Source: Denitrovibrio sp.
GTDB taxonomy: Bacteria > Chrysiogenota > Deferribacteres > Deferribacterales > Geovibrionaceae
Direction: 5' to 3'
Assembly: GCA_002869145.1 (NCBI GenBank)
Contig: PKTM01000029.1
Location: forward strand, 1-64,000
Length of the DNA stretch: 64,000 bases
This document shows positions 55,239-63,452 of the stretch, piece by piece. Both the position numbers and the translations under genes were made by a program. Below the pieces are notes generated by a model that was given only the letters and a program-made list of their open reading frames with translations, made no database searches and was not told the origin of the DNA. Within the stretch, counting starts at the first letter, position 1, and each line of letters starts with the position of its first letter.

Positions 55239-56675
55239 ATGAAAGACTATAAAAGCTACTCAAACCCGCTTCAGGAAAGATATGCAAGTTCTGAAATGCT
55301 TTACCTGTTCTCGCCGCATAAAAAATTCACCACATGGCGCAAGCTGTGGATAGCACTTGCCGAATCAGAGAAAGAGCTTGGTCTGAACATCACAGACGAG
55401 CAGATTGCAGAGCTGAAGGCAAATGTGGACAACATAGATTTCGAATATGCAGCCCAGATGGAGCGTAAATTCCGTCATGACGTTATGGCGCATGTACATA
55501 CATACGGTGAGTGCTGCCCAAAGGCGATGCCTATTATCCACTTAGGCGCAACCAGCGCTTATGTAGGCGACAATACAGACGCAATAGTTCTGAAAGAAGG
55601 GATGGAGATAGTCCATAAAAAACTTGTAAACGTTATGGACAACATGGCGAAATTCGCTCGCCAGTACAAAAATGTCCCTACCCTCGGTTTCACACATTTC
55701 CAGCCTGCACAGCTTACAACAGTAGGCAAGCGTATGTGTCTTTGGCTTCAGGATTTTGTACTTGACTTTGAGTCGCTTGAGTTCGCTCTGGATAATATCC
55801 GTTTCAGAGGTGTTAAAGGAACAACAGGCACACAGGCCTCTTTTCTGCACCTTTTCGACGGTGACCACGAAAAGGTCAAAGCCCTTGACAAGATGGTTAC
55901 TGAAAAGATGGATTTCGAAAAAGTACTCACAATAACTGGTCAGACATACACCAGAAAACAGGACACAAGAGTTCTCTCAGTTCTGGCTCAGATAGCGGAA
56001 ACTACACATAAAATGGCCACAGACCTTCGTCTGCTTGCCAACCTTAAAGAGATTGAAGAGCCTTTCGAAAAAAACCAGATTGGCTCCAGCGCAATGGCAT
56101 ATAAACGTAACCCTATGCGAAGCGAGCGTGTTTGCTCACTTGCCAGACACGTCATAGCTCTCAGTATGAACCCATACATGACCCACGCTACACAGTGGTT
56201 TGAGCGCACACTGGACGACTCAGCAAACCGCCGTATAAGTATCTCTGAGGCTTTTCTATGTATAGATTCGATACTGGAGCTGCTTTACAACATCACTTCC
56301 GGACTTGTTGTGTATGAGCGGATGATAGAAAAACGCGTTATGGAAGAACTACCTTTTATGGCAACAGAAAACATAATCATGGAATCCGTGAAACGCGGTG
56401 CAGACAGACAGGTTATGCATGAAGTTGTGCGTGTTGCGTCTATGGAGGCAGGTAAACGTGTAAAGATGGAAGGTGAATCAAACGACCTTCTGGACAGGCT
56501 CGCCGACAACGAATCCGTACCGCTTAATAAAGAAGAGATACTCGGTCTGCTTGACCCTATAAAATTCGTAGGACGTGCGCCAGAGCAGGTTGACCAGTTC
56601 CTCACAGAAGAGATAGACACTGTTGTGGAGAAATACAAAGATCTGCTTGGTATGGATGTAGACATAAAGGTTTAA
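55239..56675 (+). CDS. purB: Adenylosuccinate lyase
   Basis: Cleaves SAICAR and adenylosuccinate in purine synthesis. The 478 aa protein has [17 protein letters not shown], the [18 protein letters not shown] block, [11 protein letters not shown], and the fumarase-superfamily signature [15 protein letters not shown]. Two ATG codons in a row occur at 55236 and 55239; the second is better spaced from the GAGG. It lies 20 bp after the deaminase gene, suggesting joint expression. Confidence 0.94.
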   Translation: MKDYKSYSNPLQERYASSEMLYLFSPHKKFTTWRKLWIALAESEKELGLNITDEQIAELKANVDNIDFEYAAQMERKFRHDVMAHVHTYGECCPKAMPIIHLGATSAYVGDNTDAIVLKEGMEIVHKKLVNVMDNMAKFARQYKNVPTLGFTHFQPAQLTTVGKRMCLWLQDFVLDFESLEFALDNIRFRGVKGTTGTQASFLHLFDGDHEKVKALDKMVTEKMDFEKVLTITGQTYTRKQDTRVLSVLAQIAETTHKMATDLRLLANLKEIEEPFEKNQIGSSAMAYKRNPMRSERVCSLARHVIALSMNPYMTHATQWFERTLDDSANRRISISEAFLCIDSILELLYNITSGLVVYERMIEKRVMEELPFMATENIIMESVKRGADRQVMHEVVRVASMEAGKRVKMEGESNDLLDRLADNESVPLNKEEILGLLDPIKFVGRAPEQVDQFLTEEIDTVVEKYKDLLGMDVDIKV

Positions 56676-56715
56676 GCAGTTTTAAAAAACTATTTAATGT
56701 CAGCATATTTCAGTT

Positions 56716-56731
56716 TGGCATTCTCTTTGCT
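56716..56731 (+). promoter_or_regulatory. Sigma-54 promoter of the chemoreceptor gene
   Basis: TGGCATTCTCTTTGCT carries the GG and GC pairs 12 bp apart and a full TTGCT -12 element. It is 59 bp before the receptor ATG, so the predicted start near 56742 gives a short leader. Confidence 0.7.
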
Positions 56732-56789
56732 TAAATTTAAGAGCGAATTCTTTATTATAGGAGTGTATTATGTAGTATAGGAGTTTATT

Positions 56790-58778
56790 ATGTTTAAAAG
56801 TTTAAAAATAGGCACAAAAATTGTGTTGGGTTTTTTAGCTGTACTTATAATTTTTGCTGGAGTTATTGGTTTTCAGCTAGATGGTATGAATAAGCTTGGA
56901 GCTCTACAGAAGGAAGGAGCCTCAAGAAACAAAGATGTTATTATTATTAAAGATATCGCAAATAGAGTAACTAATTTTTACTCAGACATTGCAGACGCAA
57001 TAATCAACGAAAATCTTGAAGAATCAAAATCGAATCTAGCTCAGTTTAAAATTCAGGCAAAAAAAGATATGGATACCGTGATGGCTCTGGTTGATACAGA
57101 TGAAGAGCGTCAGGAAGCAAAAGAATTTGTAGAAGAGTACAATAACTACATCTCTCTGTATGAAGATAAATTACTAGTCTTATTAAGCGAGAAAGATGAC
57201 CTTATCACAAGGGCTGAAGAAGCTATAGCCTTCAAAAACGTTGCCCTGCATGTTGAGCAGGTTTATCCTGTCTTTGCTGATGCTATAATAAACAGAAACC
57301 TAGAGGAAACTATCGAAGCCCTTGCAGGGCTGAAAGAACAGGCCGGTAAAGATATTGCTATTGTAAATAAAATGGTTGATCATGATGACGAAAGAGCTAT
57401 AGCCAAAGAATTTACTAAGCATTATATGGCTTTCATAGGTCTGTTTGAAGAAAAGCTCCTTCCAGAGCTTCGTAAAGGAACAAATGCATCTATTCCAAGA
57501 ATTAGAGCTATCGATGAAGAGGCTGATATTGAAAGAGAAGATGCTATTGAACATATTTCCGAGCTCGTAGCGGCACTGGATGCAGAAAGAGTTAAAGCAA
57601 GAGAGGATTATCAAAGAATCAAAGCTATGGACGAAGAGATTGACAATGCAAAAGAGAAAACTCTTGAGCCGCTTACACACATAAACCTTTCACTCACAGA
57701 AGAATCTATAGAATCAGCAGAACTCTTTGATGAGGAAAAAACTCTGCTGCTGGAAGTTGCTCTGATCGTGGCAGCCATAGGCTTTGCTATCGGGCTGCTT
57801 TTTGCATTCATCATATCCAGAGCAATTTCTAAACCTCTAAAAGAAGGTGTCGCCATATGCGAAACTGTCGCATCGGGTGATCTGAGAGTAGAGATAAAGG
57901 TTAACTCTGAAGATGAGACCGGTCAGCTTCTTAAAGCTATGAAAAACATGGTGGAAAAGCTTAAAAGTATAATTTAAGATGTAAATACAACTGCAGAGCA
58001 TGTAAACTCTGGCAGTCAGGAGTTGAGCTCAGGCGCCGCTACTATCGCACAGGGCGCTACAGAACAGGCCGCAGCAGCGGAGGAAGCGTCATCTTCTATG
58101 GAAGAGATGACTTCAAACATTGCTCAGAACTCTGACAATGCACTCCAGACGGAAAAGATAGCTAAAAAAGCTGCTGATGACGCTCAGGAGAGCGGAAAGG
58201 CTGTGAAAATGACTGTAGCAGCCATGAACGACATCGCCAGCAAAATCTCCATTATCGAAGAGATCGCAAGACAGACCAACCTTCTCGCACTTAACGCCGC
58301 CATAGAGGCTGCCAGAGCGGGAGAGCATGGAAAGGGTTTTGCTGTGGTTGCTTCCGAAGTCCGCAAACTCGCCGAGAGAAGCCAGGAGGCAGCAGCAGAG
58401 ATCAGCGAATTATCTACAGAGAGTGTGGCAATAGCAGAAAGATCAGGAACTTTACTCGATAATATTCTTCCTGATATACAAAAAACTTCCGAACTTATTC
58501 AGGAGATTTCCGCATCATCCTCAGAGCAGACATCCGGTGCAAACCAGATAAATACTGCTATGACACAGCTCGATACAGTTATCCAGCAAAATGCAGGCGC
58601 GGCTGAAGAACTCTCCAGCACAGCGGAAGAACTTTCTGCGCAGTCAGAATCACTTCAGGAGATGATGAAGTTTTTCATCCTGCCACAAATGAAGGGACAG
58701 CAGATTGCGATATCAGGCAAAAAACCTGCTTTAGCTATTACAGATGAGAGTGATGACTACGAAGAGGATGAAGCATAA
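56790..58778 (+). pseudogene. Methyl-accepting chemotaxis protein interrupted by one in-frame TAA
   Basis: A chemoreceptor of 662 residues once the stop is bridged. It has one membrane helix near 10-30, a periplasmic helical sensor domain with two homologous halves (ADAIIN-NLEE at about 68 and 163), a second membrane helix near 323-345, HAMP (about 345-395), and a signalling domain with MA hairpin tip ([41 protein letters not shown]; core [11 protein letters not shown]). The TAA (57975-57977, codon 396) sits at the junction of HAMP and signalling domain, [15 protein letters not shown], where Glu is common. GAA to TAA would explain it. The frame is otherwise intact; cheW follows after 15 bp. 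Confidence 0.85.
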
Positions 58779-58793
58779 TTTCGGGGGTTTTTT

Positions 58794-59279
58794 ATGGATG
58801 ATACTAAAACAGATGAGTCGATTCAGGTTCTCACATTTGAACTCGGAGAGGAATTATTCGGCATAGATATAAGCAGTGTCAGGGAAGTGCTTGACCAGTC
58901 TAACATTACAAAAGTCCCTCAGATGCCTGAATATATGGTGGGTGTCATAAATATCAGAGGTAATGTGGTTCCTATCATAGATATGAACCTGAAATTTTAT
59001 AACAGACCCACTGTAAAAACTATTAAGACATGCATAGTTATTACTGAGGTTTATATGGGTGATGACCTTGTGGTACTTGGGGCACTTGTGGATTCAGTGG
59101 ACGAGGTTATAACCTTTGACGCTAATACTCTTGAGCCAGCACCAAAGATGGGCACACAGCTTAACACTGCATTTATAAAATGTATGGCTAAAAAAGATGA
59201 TAATTTTGTGATTGTTCTTAATGTAAATAAAGTATTTACCACCGAGGAAGCTGTGCTTGCGGAGACTATTGCAGAGTAA
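58794..59279 (+). CDS. cheW: CheW chemotaxis coupling protein
   Basis: A 161 aa CheW. Hallmarks: FELGEELFGIDISSVREVLD, ITKVPQMPEYMVGVINIRGNVVPIIDM, LGALVDSVDEVITFD and VIVLNVNKVF. It shares the INIRG core with the cheW at 11.1 kb but is only moderately similar in the rest. It is probably in one transcript with the chemoreceptor from the sigma-54 promoter. CheA is not in the window. Confidence 0.9.
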   Translation: MDDTKTDESIQVLTFELGEELFGIDISSVREVLDQSNITKVPQMPEYMVGVINIRGNVVPIIDMNLKFYNRPTVKTIKTCIVITEVYMGDDLVVLGALVDSVDEVITFDANTLEPAPKMGTQLNTAFIKCMAKKDDNFVIVLNVNKVFTTEEAVLAETIAE

Positions 59280-59289
59280 ACTTAACTTT

Positions 59290-59382
59290 CCTTCCCCCCC
59301 TTTAACAAAGGGGGACTAAGGGGGATTTATATTAAGACTGCAATACAAAAATCCCCTCCAGCTCCCCTTTAAAAGGGGAGTG
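59290..59382. repeat. Pair of C/G-rich palindromic repeat elements in inverted orientation
   Basis: CCCCCTTT-AAC-AAAGGGGG (59296-59314) with ACTAAGGGGGATTT behind it, and a diverged inverted copy AAAATCCCCTCCAGC then CTCCCCTTT-A-AAAGGGGAG (59362-59380). Each is a hairpin and the two can pair with each other. Elements of this kind (AAATCCCCCTTAGTCCCCC and relatives) are dispersed intergenic repeats in several phyla. It lies between converging cheW and dinB genes and may act as a terminator. Confidence 0.65.
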
Positions 59383-59400
59383 ATAATACCTTGTTATGTG

Positions 59401-60606
59401 CTAGAACTCTACATTGCGGGTGCCGTCCGGTCGCCAGGCGGGAGAAATAGTCTTTGCACCTCTCCGCTTACAGTTCAGCACTGTGGCAAAAGAGACAGCT
59501 TCCTTGCCATATTTATTGTTTATTTTGTCAATAGTGTCATATATTTCAGGCCAATTCTGAAAGTCGTCCATTATGTTCGAAAGCATCACACACCCCGGAA
59601 CCAGAGAACCGAGAGAGACTCCCAAAAGCCTGATAGATATTTCACAATCCCAAAGCTCATCAAATATGGATAGTGCGATATCGTAAATGTGATGGGTAGC
59701 AGCGGTGAAAAAACCGAATGTTCTCCTTTTGCCTATGGTTCCCATTTCGGTATCTCTGATAGTTACATGCAGTGTTTTTCCGGAATATCCGTTCTTTCTC
59801 GCTCTGGCCGAAACCATCTCTGATAGCTGTAAAAGGTAACCTGCGGCCTCTTCTCTTGTTCTGATGTTGTGAGGGAGTGTCATGCTGTGCCCTATGGACT
59901 TAACAGGGAGCTCTTCGTTTTCCACCCCGTCCGGATATTTGCCGTGTGCCATCATGTAGAGCCTGTTTCCGTTAATGCCGAACATCTCCGCCAAACGCTC
60001 TTCGCCTAACTGACGTAAATCTGCGGTATTAAAAATGCCTAGATTGCGAAATCTTTCATTAAGTCTGCGCCCTATTCCCCATATGTCACCAAGTTCAAAA
60101 CTATCCATAAAATCTGCCATCTCGTCAGACTCCACCATGTAGAATCCGTCAGGCTTGTGAATCCCTGATGCCATCTTAGCAATAAGTTTGTTAGGCCCGA
60201 CACCTACGGAACATGTGACATTAAAACTACGCTTTACATGGCTTTTTATCATGTAGGCTATGCTTGTGGGGTCACTTTCGCATTTTGATACATTAAGGAA
60301 TGCTTCATCTATGGAGTAAGCCTCCACTTCGGGCGTTATTGTGCGAAGATATTTGATTATTTCGGATGAAACGTGTGTATATACTCTGTTACTGGCACAA
60401 ACAAGCTGAACTGACGGGCAGGCCTTCATCGCTTCATATTTGCTCATTCCTGTTTTAACGCCAAGCGCCCTTGCCTCGTATGAGCTGGTAACAACAACAG
60501 TGCGCTCACGGGCTCCTATGACAGCTATCGGCTTTCCCCGCAGATGCGGGTTTGCCGCTTGTTCCACAGATGCGAAAAACGCATCCATATCCATACAGAG
60601 AATCAT
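59401..60606 (-). CDS. dinB: Y-family DNA polymerase (DinB/Pol IV type)
   Basis: A 401 aa translesion polymerase. Catalytic residues are seen in CMDMDAFFASVEQ (two Asp) and YSIDEAFLN (Asp-Glu), with the finger region VVTSSYEARALGVKTGM, GVGPNKLIAKMAS, a helix-hairpin-helix (WGIGRRLNERFRNLGI) and the little-finger domain. A clear beta-clamp peptide was not identified at the C-terminus. It is the third gene of the lexA SOS cassette and overlaps the small gene before it by 4 bp. Confidence 0.92.
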   Translation of the reverse strand: MILCMDMDAFFASVEQAANPHLRGKPIAVIGARERTVVVTSSYEARALGVKTGMSKYEAMKACPSVQLVCASNRVYTHVSSEIIKYLRTITPEVEAYSIDEAFLNVSKCESDPTSIAYMIKSHVKRSFNVTCSVGVGPNKLIAKMASGIHKPDGFYMVESDEMADFMDSFELGDIWGIGRRLNERFRNLGIFNTADLRQLGEERLAEMFGINGNRLYMMAHGKYPDGVENEELPVKSIGHSMTLPHNIRTREEAAGYLLQLSEMVSARARKNGYSGKTLHVTIRDTEMGTIGKRRTFGFFTAATHHIYDIALSIFDELWDCEISIRLLGVSLGSLVPGCVMLSNIMDDFQNWPEIYDTIDKINNKYGKEAVSFATVLNCKRRGAKTISPAWRPDGTRNVEF

Positions 60607-60854
60607 TTGCCGTCCCCTTCGTCCATAGCCTCCAGATACCAGCAGGCATCCATAGCGCTGAATGACAGCTCAAACACGTTAAAACCGTCTGTAACTGTAT
60701 ATTTATGGATTATGTCGGAGCCTGACCTCTCCTTCCAGCGGTAGCAAATCTCTTTTACCACTACCTTTTCACCGGAAAGGCTGAACCAGACAGGTTTGGG
60801 CGAACTGTCAAAAACCGCACCGACACGTACCCGCTCATGCAGGTTCAAAAGCAT
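60603..60854 (-). CDS. Small DUF6504-like protein of the SOS cassette
   Basis: An 83 aa protein between lexA and dinB, overlapping both (20 bp and 4 bp). The core PVWFSLSGEKVVVKEICYRWKE and the end FELSFSAMDACWYLEAMDEG resemble DUF6504 proteins, which in other bacteria are found next to Y-family polymerases in mutagenesis cassettes. Function is unknown; an accessory role for the polymerase is inferred from this linkage. Confidence 0.6.
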   Translation of the reverse strand: MLLNLHERVRVGAVFDSSPKPVWFSLSGEKVVVKEICYRWKERSGSDIIHKYTVTDGFNVFELSFSAMDACWYLEAMDEGDGK

Positions 60855-61440
60855 CTGAACCTTCTGTCATGCGGAGCACCATCTTAAGATGGCCTATGAC
60901 CTCAAAATCATCATATTCTCCCACCGGAATGGGCTCAAACTCTTCGTTTGCAGGCATAAGGTAAACACCTTCTGCATTTTGTCGAAATGTTTTAAGGGTA
61001 ACCTCTCCATTAATGCGGAATGCCCCTATTTGTCCGTTTGAAATGACAGGACTTGGCTTAATTAGTACATAGTCGCCGTCTACAATTGCTTCTTCTTTCA
61101 TGCTGTCACCGTCAACTTTCAGAAAGAAGTGCCCGCCGGAGCGTATTGTCAGGCGATCGAGCTTCATGTAGCCTTCAACGTTTTCCGCCGCCTCAACAGG
61201 CACACCAGCTTTAATGCGGCCGATCACAGGGATACCTTTTTCAGGGATTTCTATCCCCCTTGCGATGTTGCCTGAACGGTTTAGAAGTCCGCTATCAGCG
61301 AGCCTGTCCAGCATCTTTTTAACACTGGCAGTGGATGACAGACCCATACCTTTTGCTATCTCACGGATGGATGGACTGTATCCGTTGTCTCTAATAAAAC
61401 TTTCTATAAATTTGATAAATTTCTGCTGTCTGTCTGTCAT
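60835..61440 (-). CDS. lexA: LexA repressor
   Basis: SOS repressor of 201 aa. The winged-helix domain (about 1-65, GYSPSIREIAKGMGLSSTASV) is followed by the self-cleavage site Ala78-Gly79 (KAGVPV) and the catalytic Ser113 (GDSMKEE) and Lys150 (EVTLKTF). RecA-stimulated cleavage would free the lexA-DUF6504-dinB operon. The start follows an AAGGAGG site, and LexA boxes of the GAAC-N4-GTTC type lie upstream. Confidence 0.94.
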   Translation of the reverse strand: MTDRQQKFIKFIESFIRDNGYSPSIREIAKGMGLSSTASVKKMLDRLADSGLLNRSGNIARGIEIPEKGIPVIGRIKAGVPVEAAENVEGYMKLDRLTIRSGGHFFLKVDGDSMKEEAIVDGDYVLIKPSPVISNGQIGAFRINGEVTLKTFRQNAEGVYLMPANEEFEPIPVGEYDDFEVIGHLKMVLRMTEGSDAFEPA

Positions 61441-61506
61441 GCCGTACCTCCTTGAAGGCTGATGTAAGTGCCAAACCCTTCATCTTCACTCAGGGCTGCA
61501 ACAAGA

Positions 61507-61518
61507 GAACATGCGTTC
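61507..61518. promoter_or_regulatory. LexA box (operator) of the lexA operon
   Basis: GAACATGCGTTC is a perfect GAAC-N4-GTTC palindrome, the LexA/DinR site type of Gram-positive and several other bacteria. It lies just downstream of the predicted lexA -10 box on the minus strand, a position that blocks initiation. Confidence 0.72.
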
Positions 61519-61529
61519 GCCTATAATGT

Positions 61530-61557
61530 ATTTTAATATAATATGGAGGAATGTCAA
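61530..61557 (-). promoter_or_regulatory. Promoter of lexA-DUF6504-dinB
   Basis: On the minus strand TTGACA (61557-61552) and TAAAAT (61535-61530) are separated by 16 bp. The perfect LexA box follows at the start site; a weaker one lies upstream. Confidence 0.55.
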
Positions 61558-61567
61558 GAAAAAATAA

Positions 61568-61579
61568 AAACAGATGTTC
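61568..61579. promoter_or_regulatory. Second, imperfect LexA box
   Basis: AAACAGATGTTC differs from GAAC-N4-GTTC at one position and lies upstream of the lexA -35 box, 61 bp from the first box. It is close to the end of the next gene, so it may simply add to lexA control. Confidence 0.4.
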
Positions 61580-61597
61580 GCTATTTTACAGGTGTGT

Positions 61598-62074
61598 TTA
61601 TTGAAGTTCCTTACAGGAGAAGTCGTTAAGGATGACCTTTGTCATATTGGTTATTTTATATCTATCCGCATATCCGTCTTTAAGAGAGTTAATCAGCTTA
61701 TACTGGTTTTCTGCCATCACTGCTTCTCTGGCGGTCATTTCACGCAGTGGTTTTGCAAGAAATACCGGAACGTTGTAGCGAAGCTTCATGACAAGCTTTG
61801 CATTTTTCCGCTCTGGAAAAAAAATCTGAAGATTTGTGTAGCATGAGGTTCCGACTTTATCTCTTCGCTCATACAGCGTTAACCCTTCCATGTAAAGGAC
61901 ATATCCATCTTCTTCGTTTTCTGCTTTATCTATCCCCATAGACACAAATTCGCCTGAAGGTACGTCCATTGCTTCTTCCAGAGTTTGCTCTACTCCGGTT
62001 TCTTTTACACCGTATATTACTACAAAATAAGCTATTATCAGGACTATGACTGATCCTGTGAGGTATTTTACCAT
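61598..62074 (-). CDS. Membrane-anchored protein of unknown function
   Basis: A 158 aa protein with one N-terminal membrane helix (about 4-22, LTGSVIVLIIAYFVVIYGV) and a periplasmic or cytoplasmic domain of about 130 residues. No family was recognised. The rest is mixed alpha/beta with FFPERKNAKLVMKLRYNVPVF and an end in DFSCKELQ. It follows the ntrX-type gene by 22 bp on the same strand, so it is probably in that transcript. Confidence 0.7.
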   Translation of the reverse strand: MVKYLTGSVIVLIIAYFVVIYGVKETGVEQTLEEAMDVPSGEFVSMGIDKAENEEDGYVLYMEGLTLYERRDKVGTSCYTNLQIFFPERKNAKLVMKLRYNVPVFLAKPLREMTAREAVMAENQYKLINSLKDGYADRYKITNMTKVILNDFSCKELQ

Positions 62075-62096
62075 TATTTGTTCCTTTGGGTTTGTT

Positions 62097-63452
62097 TTAA
62101 GATTTTTCTATTCCGTAGGCTTTTATCTTGCGGTGCAGATAAGTTCTTTCTATCTCGAGTATTCTTGCCGAGCGGCTGATATTCCAGTCGTTATTTTTTA
62201 AAAAATTAAGTATATAGTGTTTCTCAAAATTTTCCTTAGCATGCTTCAAAGGATATTCGTATTCAACGTCGTAAGTTTTTGATGGAACGCCTTTGCCTTG
62301 GATGAATTCTGGTGCATCATCCACTGTCATTGTGTTATCTTCGGAGAGGACAACCATGCGTTCGATAAGGTTTTTGAGCTGGCGCACATTACCCGGCCAC
62401 TCAAAATGTATGAAAAGATTCATAAGCTCTTCATCCACTTTTTTCAGATCAAGTCCGTTCAGGGAACACGCATCTTTTATGAAGTGGTGAACAAGAAGCG
62501 GTATGTCGTCGTGTCTCTCTCTTAGCGGGGGTACACTAAGAGGCACTACGTTTATTCGGTAGTAAAGGTCTTCGCGAAAGTTTCCGGCCTCTATTTCGTC
62601 TTCCAGATTTTTGTTAGTAGCTGTGAGCAGTCTGAAATCAGACGACAGCGGTGAGTTCCCGCCTATTCTGGTGAATGTGTTATTTTCAAGTACTCTCAGA
62701 AGCTTAGCCTGAGAAGACATCTCCATATCGCCTATTTCGTCAAGGAAAACTGTGCCGTTGTCCGCCTCTTCAAAACGTCCTTTTTTGGCGGCGTGTGCAC
62801 TGGTGAATGCCCCTTTTTCATGACCAAACATCTCGTTTTCTAGAAGCTCGGAAGGGATGGCAGCGCAGTTTATCTCTACAAAGGACTGTCTGGAGCGTTT
62901 GGAAAGCATATGTATAAGCCTTGCCACATGTTCTTTCCCTGTACCGTTTTCACCTGTAACCATAACCCATGCATTTGTAGGGGCTATCTTTTCTATCTTT
63001 TTACGCAGATCCAGAAGAGGCTTGCTGACTCCTATGAGATCATACTTTTTAAGCTGGTCGCCCCGGGATTCACGAAGGTCACGTATTAGTTGAAATTTGT
63101 CTTTTAAATGTTTGACAATAAGCAATATTCTCTCAAGAGAAAGCGGCTTCTCAAGGAAGTCGTATGCACCCAGACGAATAGCTTCAACTGCGTTTTCAAT
63201 GTTACCGTGACCACTGATAATAACAACCTCAAGCTCAGGAAAATATTTCTTTATCTCTTTCAAACCGTCAATACCGTCTCTGTCGGGAAGCCATATATCA
63301 AGAAAGAGAATATCAAAGGAGCCCGACTTCAGCTTTGCTACTCCGTCTTTAAAATTAAGAGCGTAATCAGCAAAGTAGCCTTCGTCTTCAAGAATACCCT
63401 GAATGGTAGTGCAGATGTTTTTTTCGTCGTCTACTATAAGTATGTTTGCCAT
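62097..63452 (-). CDS. ntrX: Sigma-54-dependent response regulator (NtrX/NtrC family)
   Basis: A 451 aa activator with receiver (about 1-120; phospho-Asp52), AAA+ domain (about 140-375: Walker A GENGTGKE at 167-174, the sigma-54 contact GAFTSA at 214-219, Walker B GTVFLDEIGDM) and a Fis-type helix-turn-helix at the end (NWNISRSARILEIERTYLHRKI). Its partner kinase overlaps it by 1 nt (TAATG). The NtrY-like kinase favours the NtrX name, but NtrC-like regulators are similar. It could serve the sigma-54 promoters at 53.2 and 56.7 kb, though this is only a possibility. Confidence 0.88.
   Translation of the reverse strand: MANILIVDDEKNICTTIQGILEDEGYFADYALNFKDGVAKLKSGSFDILFLDIWLPDRDGIDGLKEIKKYFPELEVVIISGHGNIENAVEAIRLGAYDFLEKPLSLERILLIVKHLKDKFQLIRDLRESRGDQLKKYDLIGVSKPLLDLRKKIEKIAPTNAWVMVTGENGTGKEHVARLIHMLSKRSRQSFVEINCAAIPSELLENEMFGHEKGAFTSAHAAKKGRFEEADNGTVFLDEIGDMEMSSQAKLLRVLENNTFTRIGGNSPLSSDFRLLTATNKNLEDEIEAGNFREDLYYRINVVPLSVPPLRERHDDIPLLVHHFIKDACSLNGLDLKKVDEELMNLFIHFEWPGNVRQLKNLIERMVVLSEDNTMTVDDAPEFIQGKGVPSKTYDVEYEYPLKHAKENFEKHYILNFLKNNDWNISRSARILEIERTYLHRKIKAYGIEKS

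Noticed and set aside
57300-57680. Minus-strand open frame of 126 codons inside the chemoreceptor
   Set aside because: It is a shadow of the receptor's sensor domain; the plus-strand frame shows family motifs and the shadow shows none.
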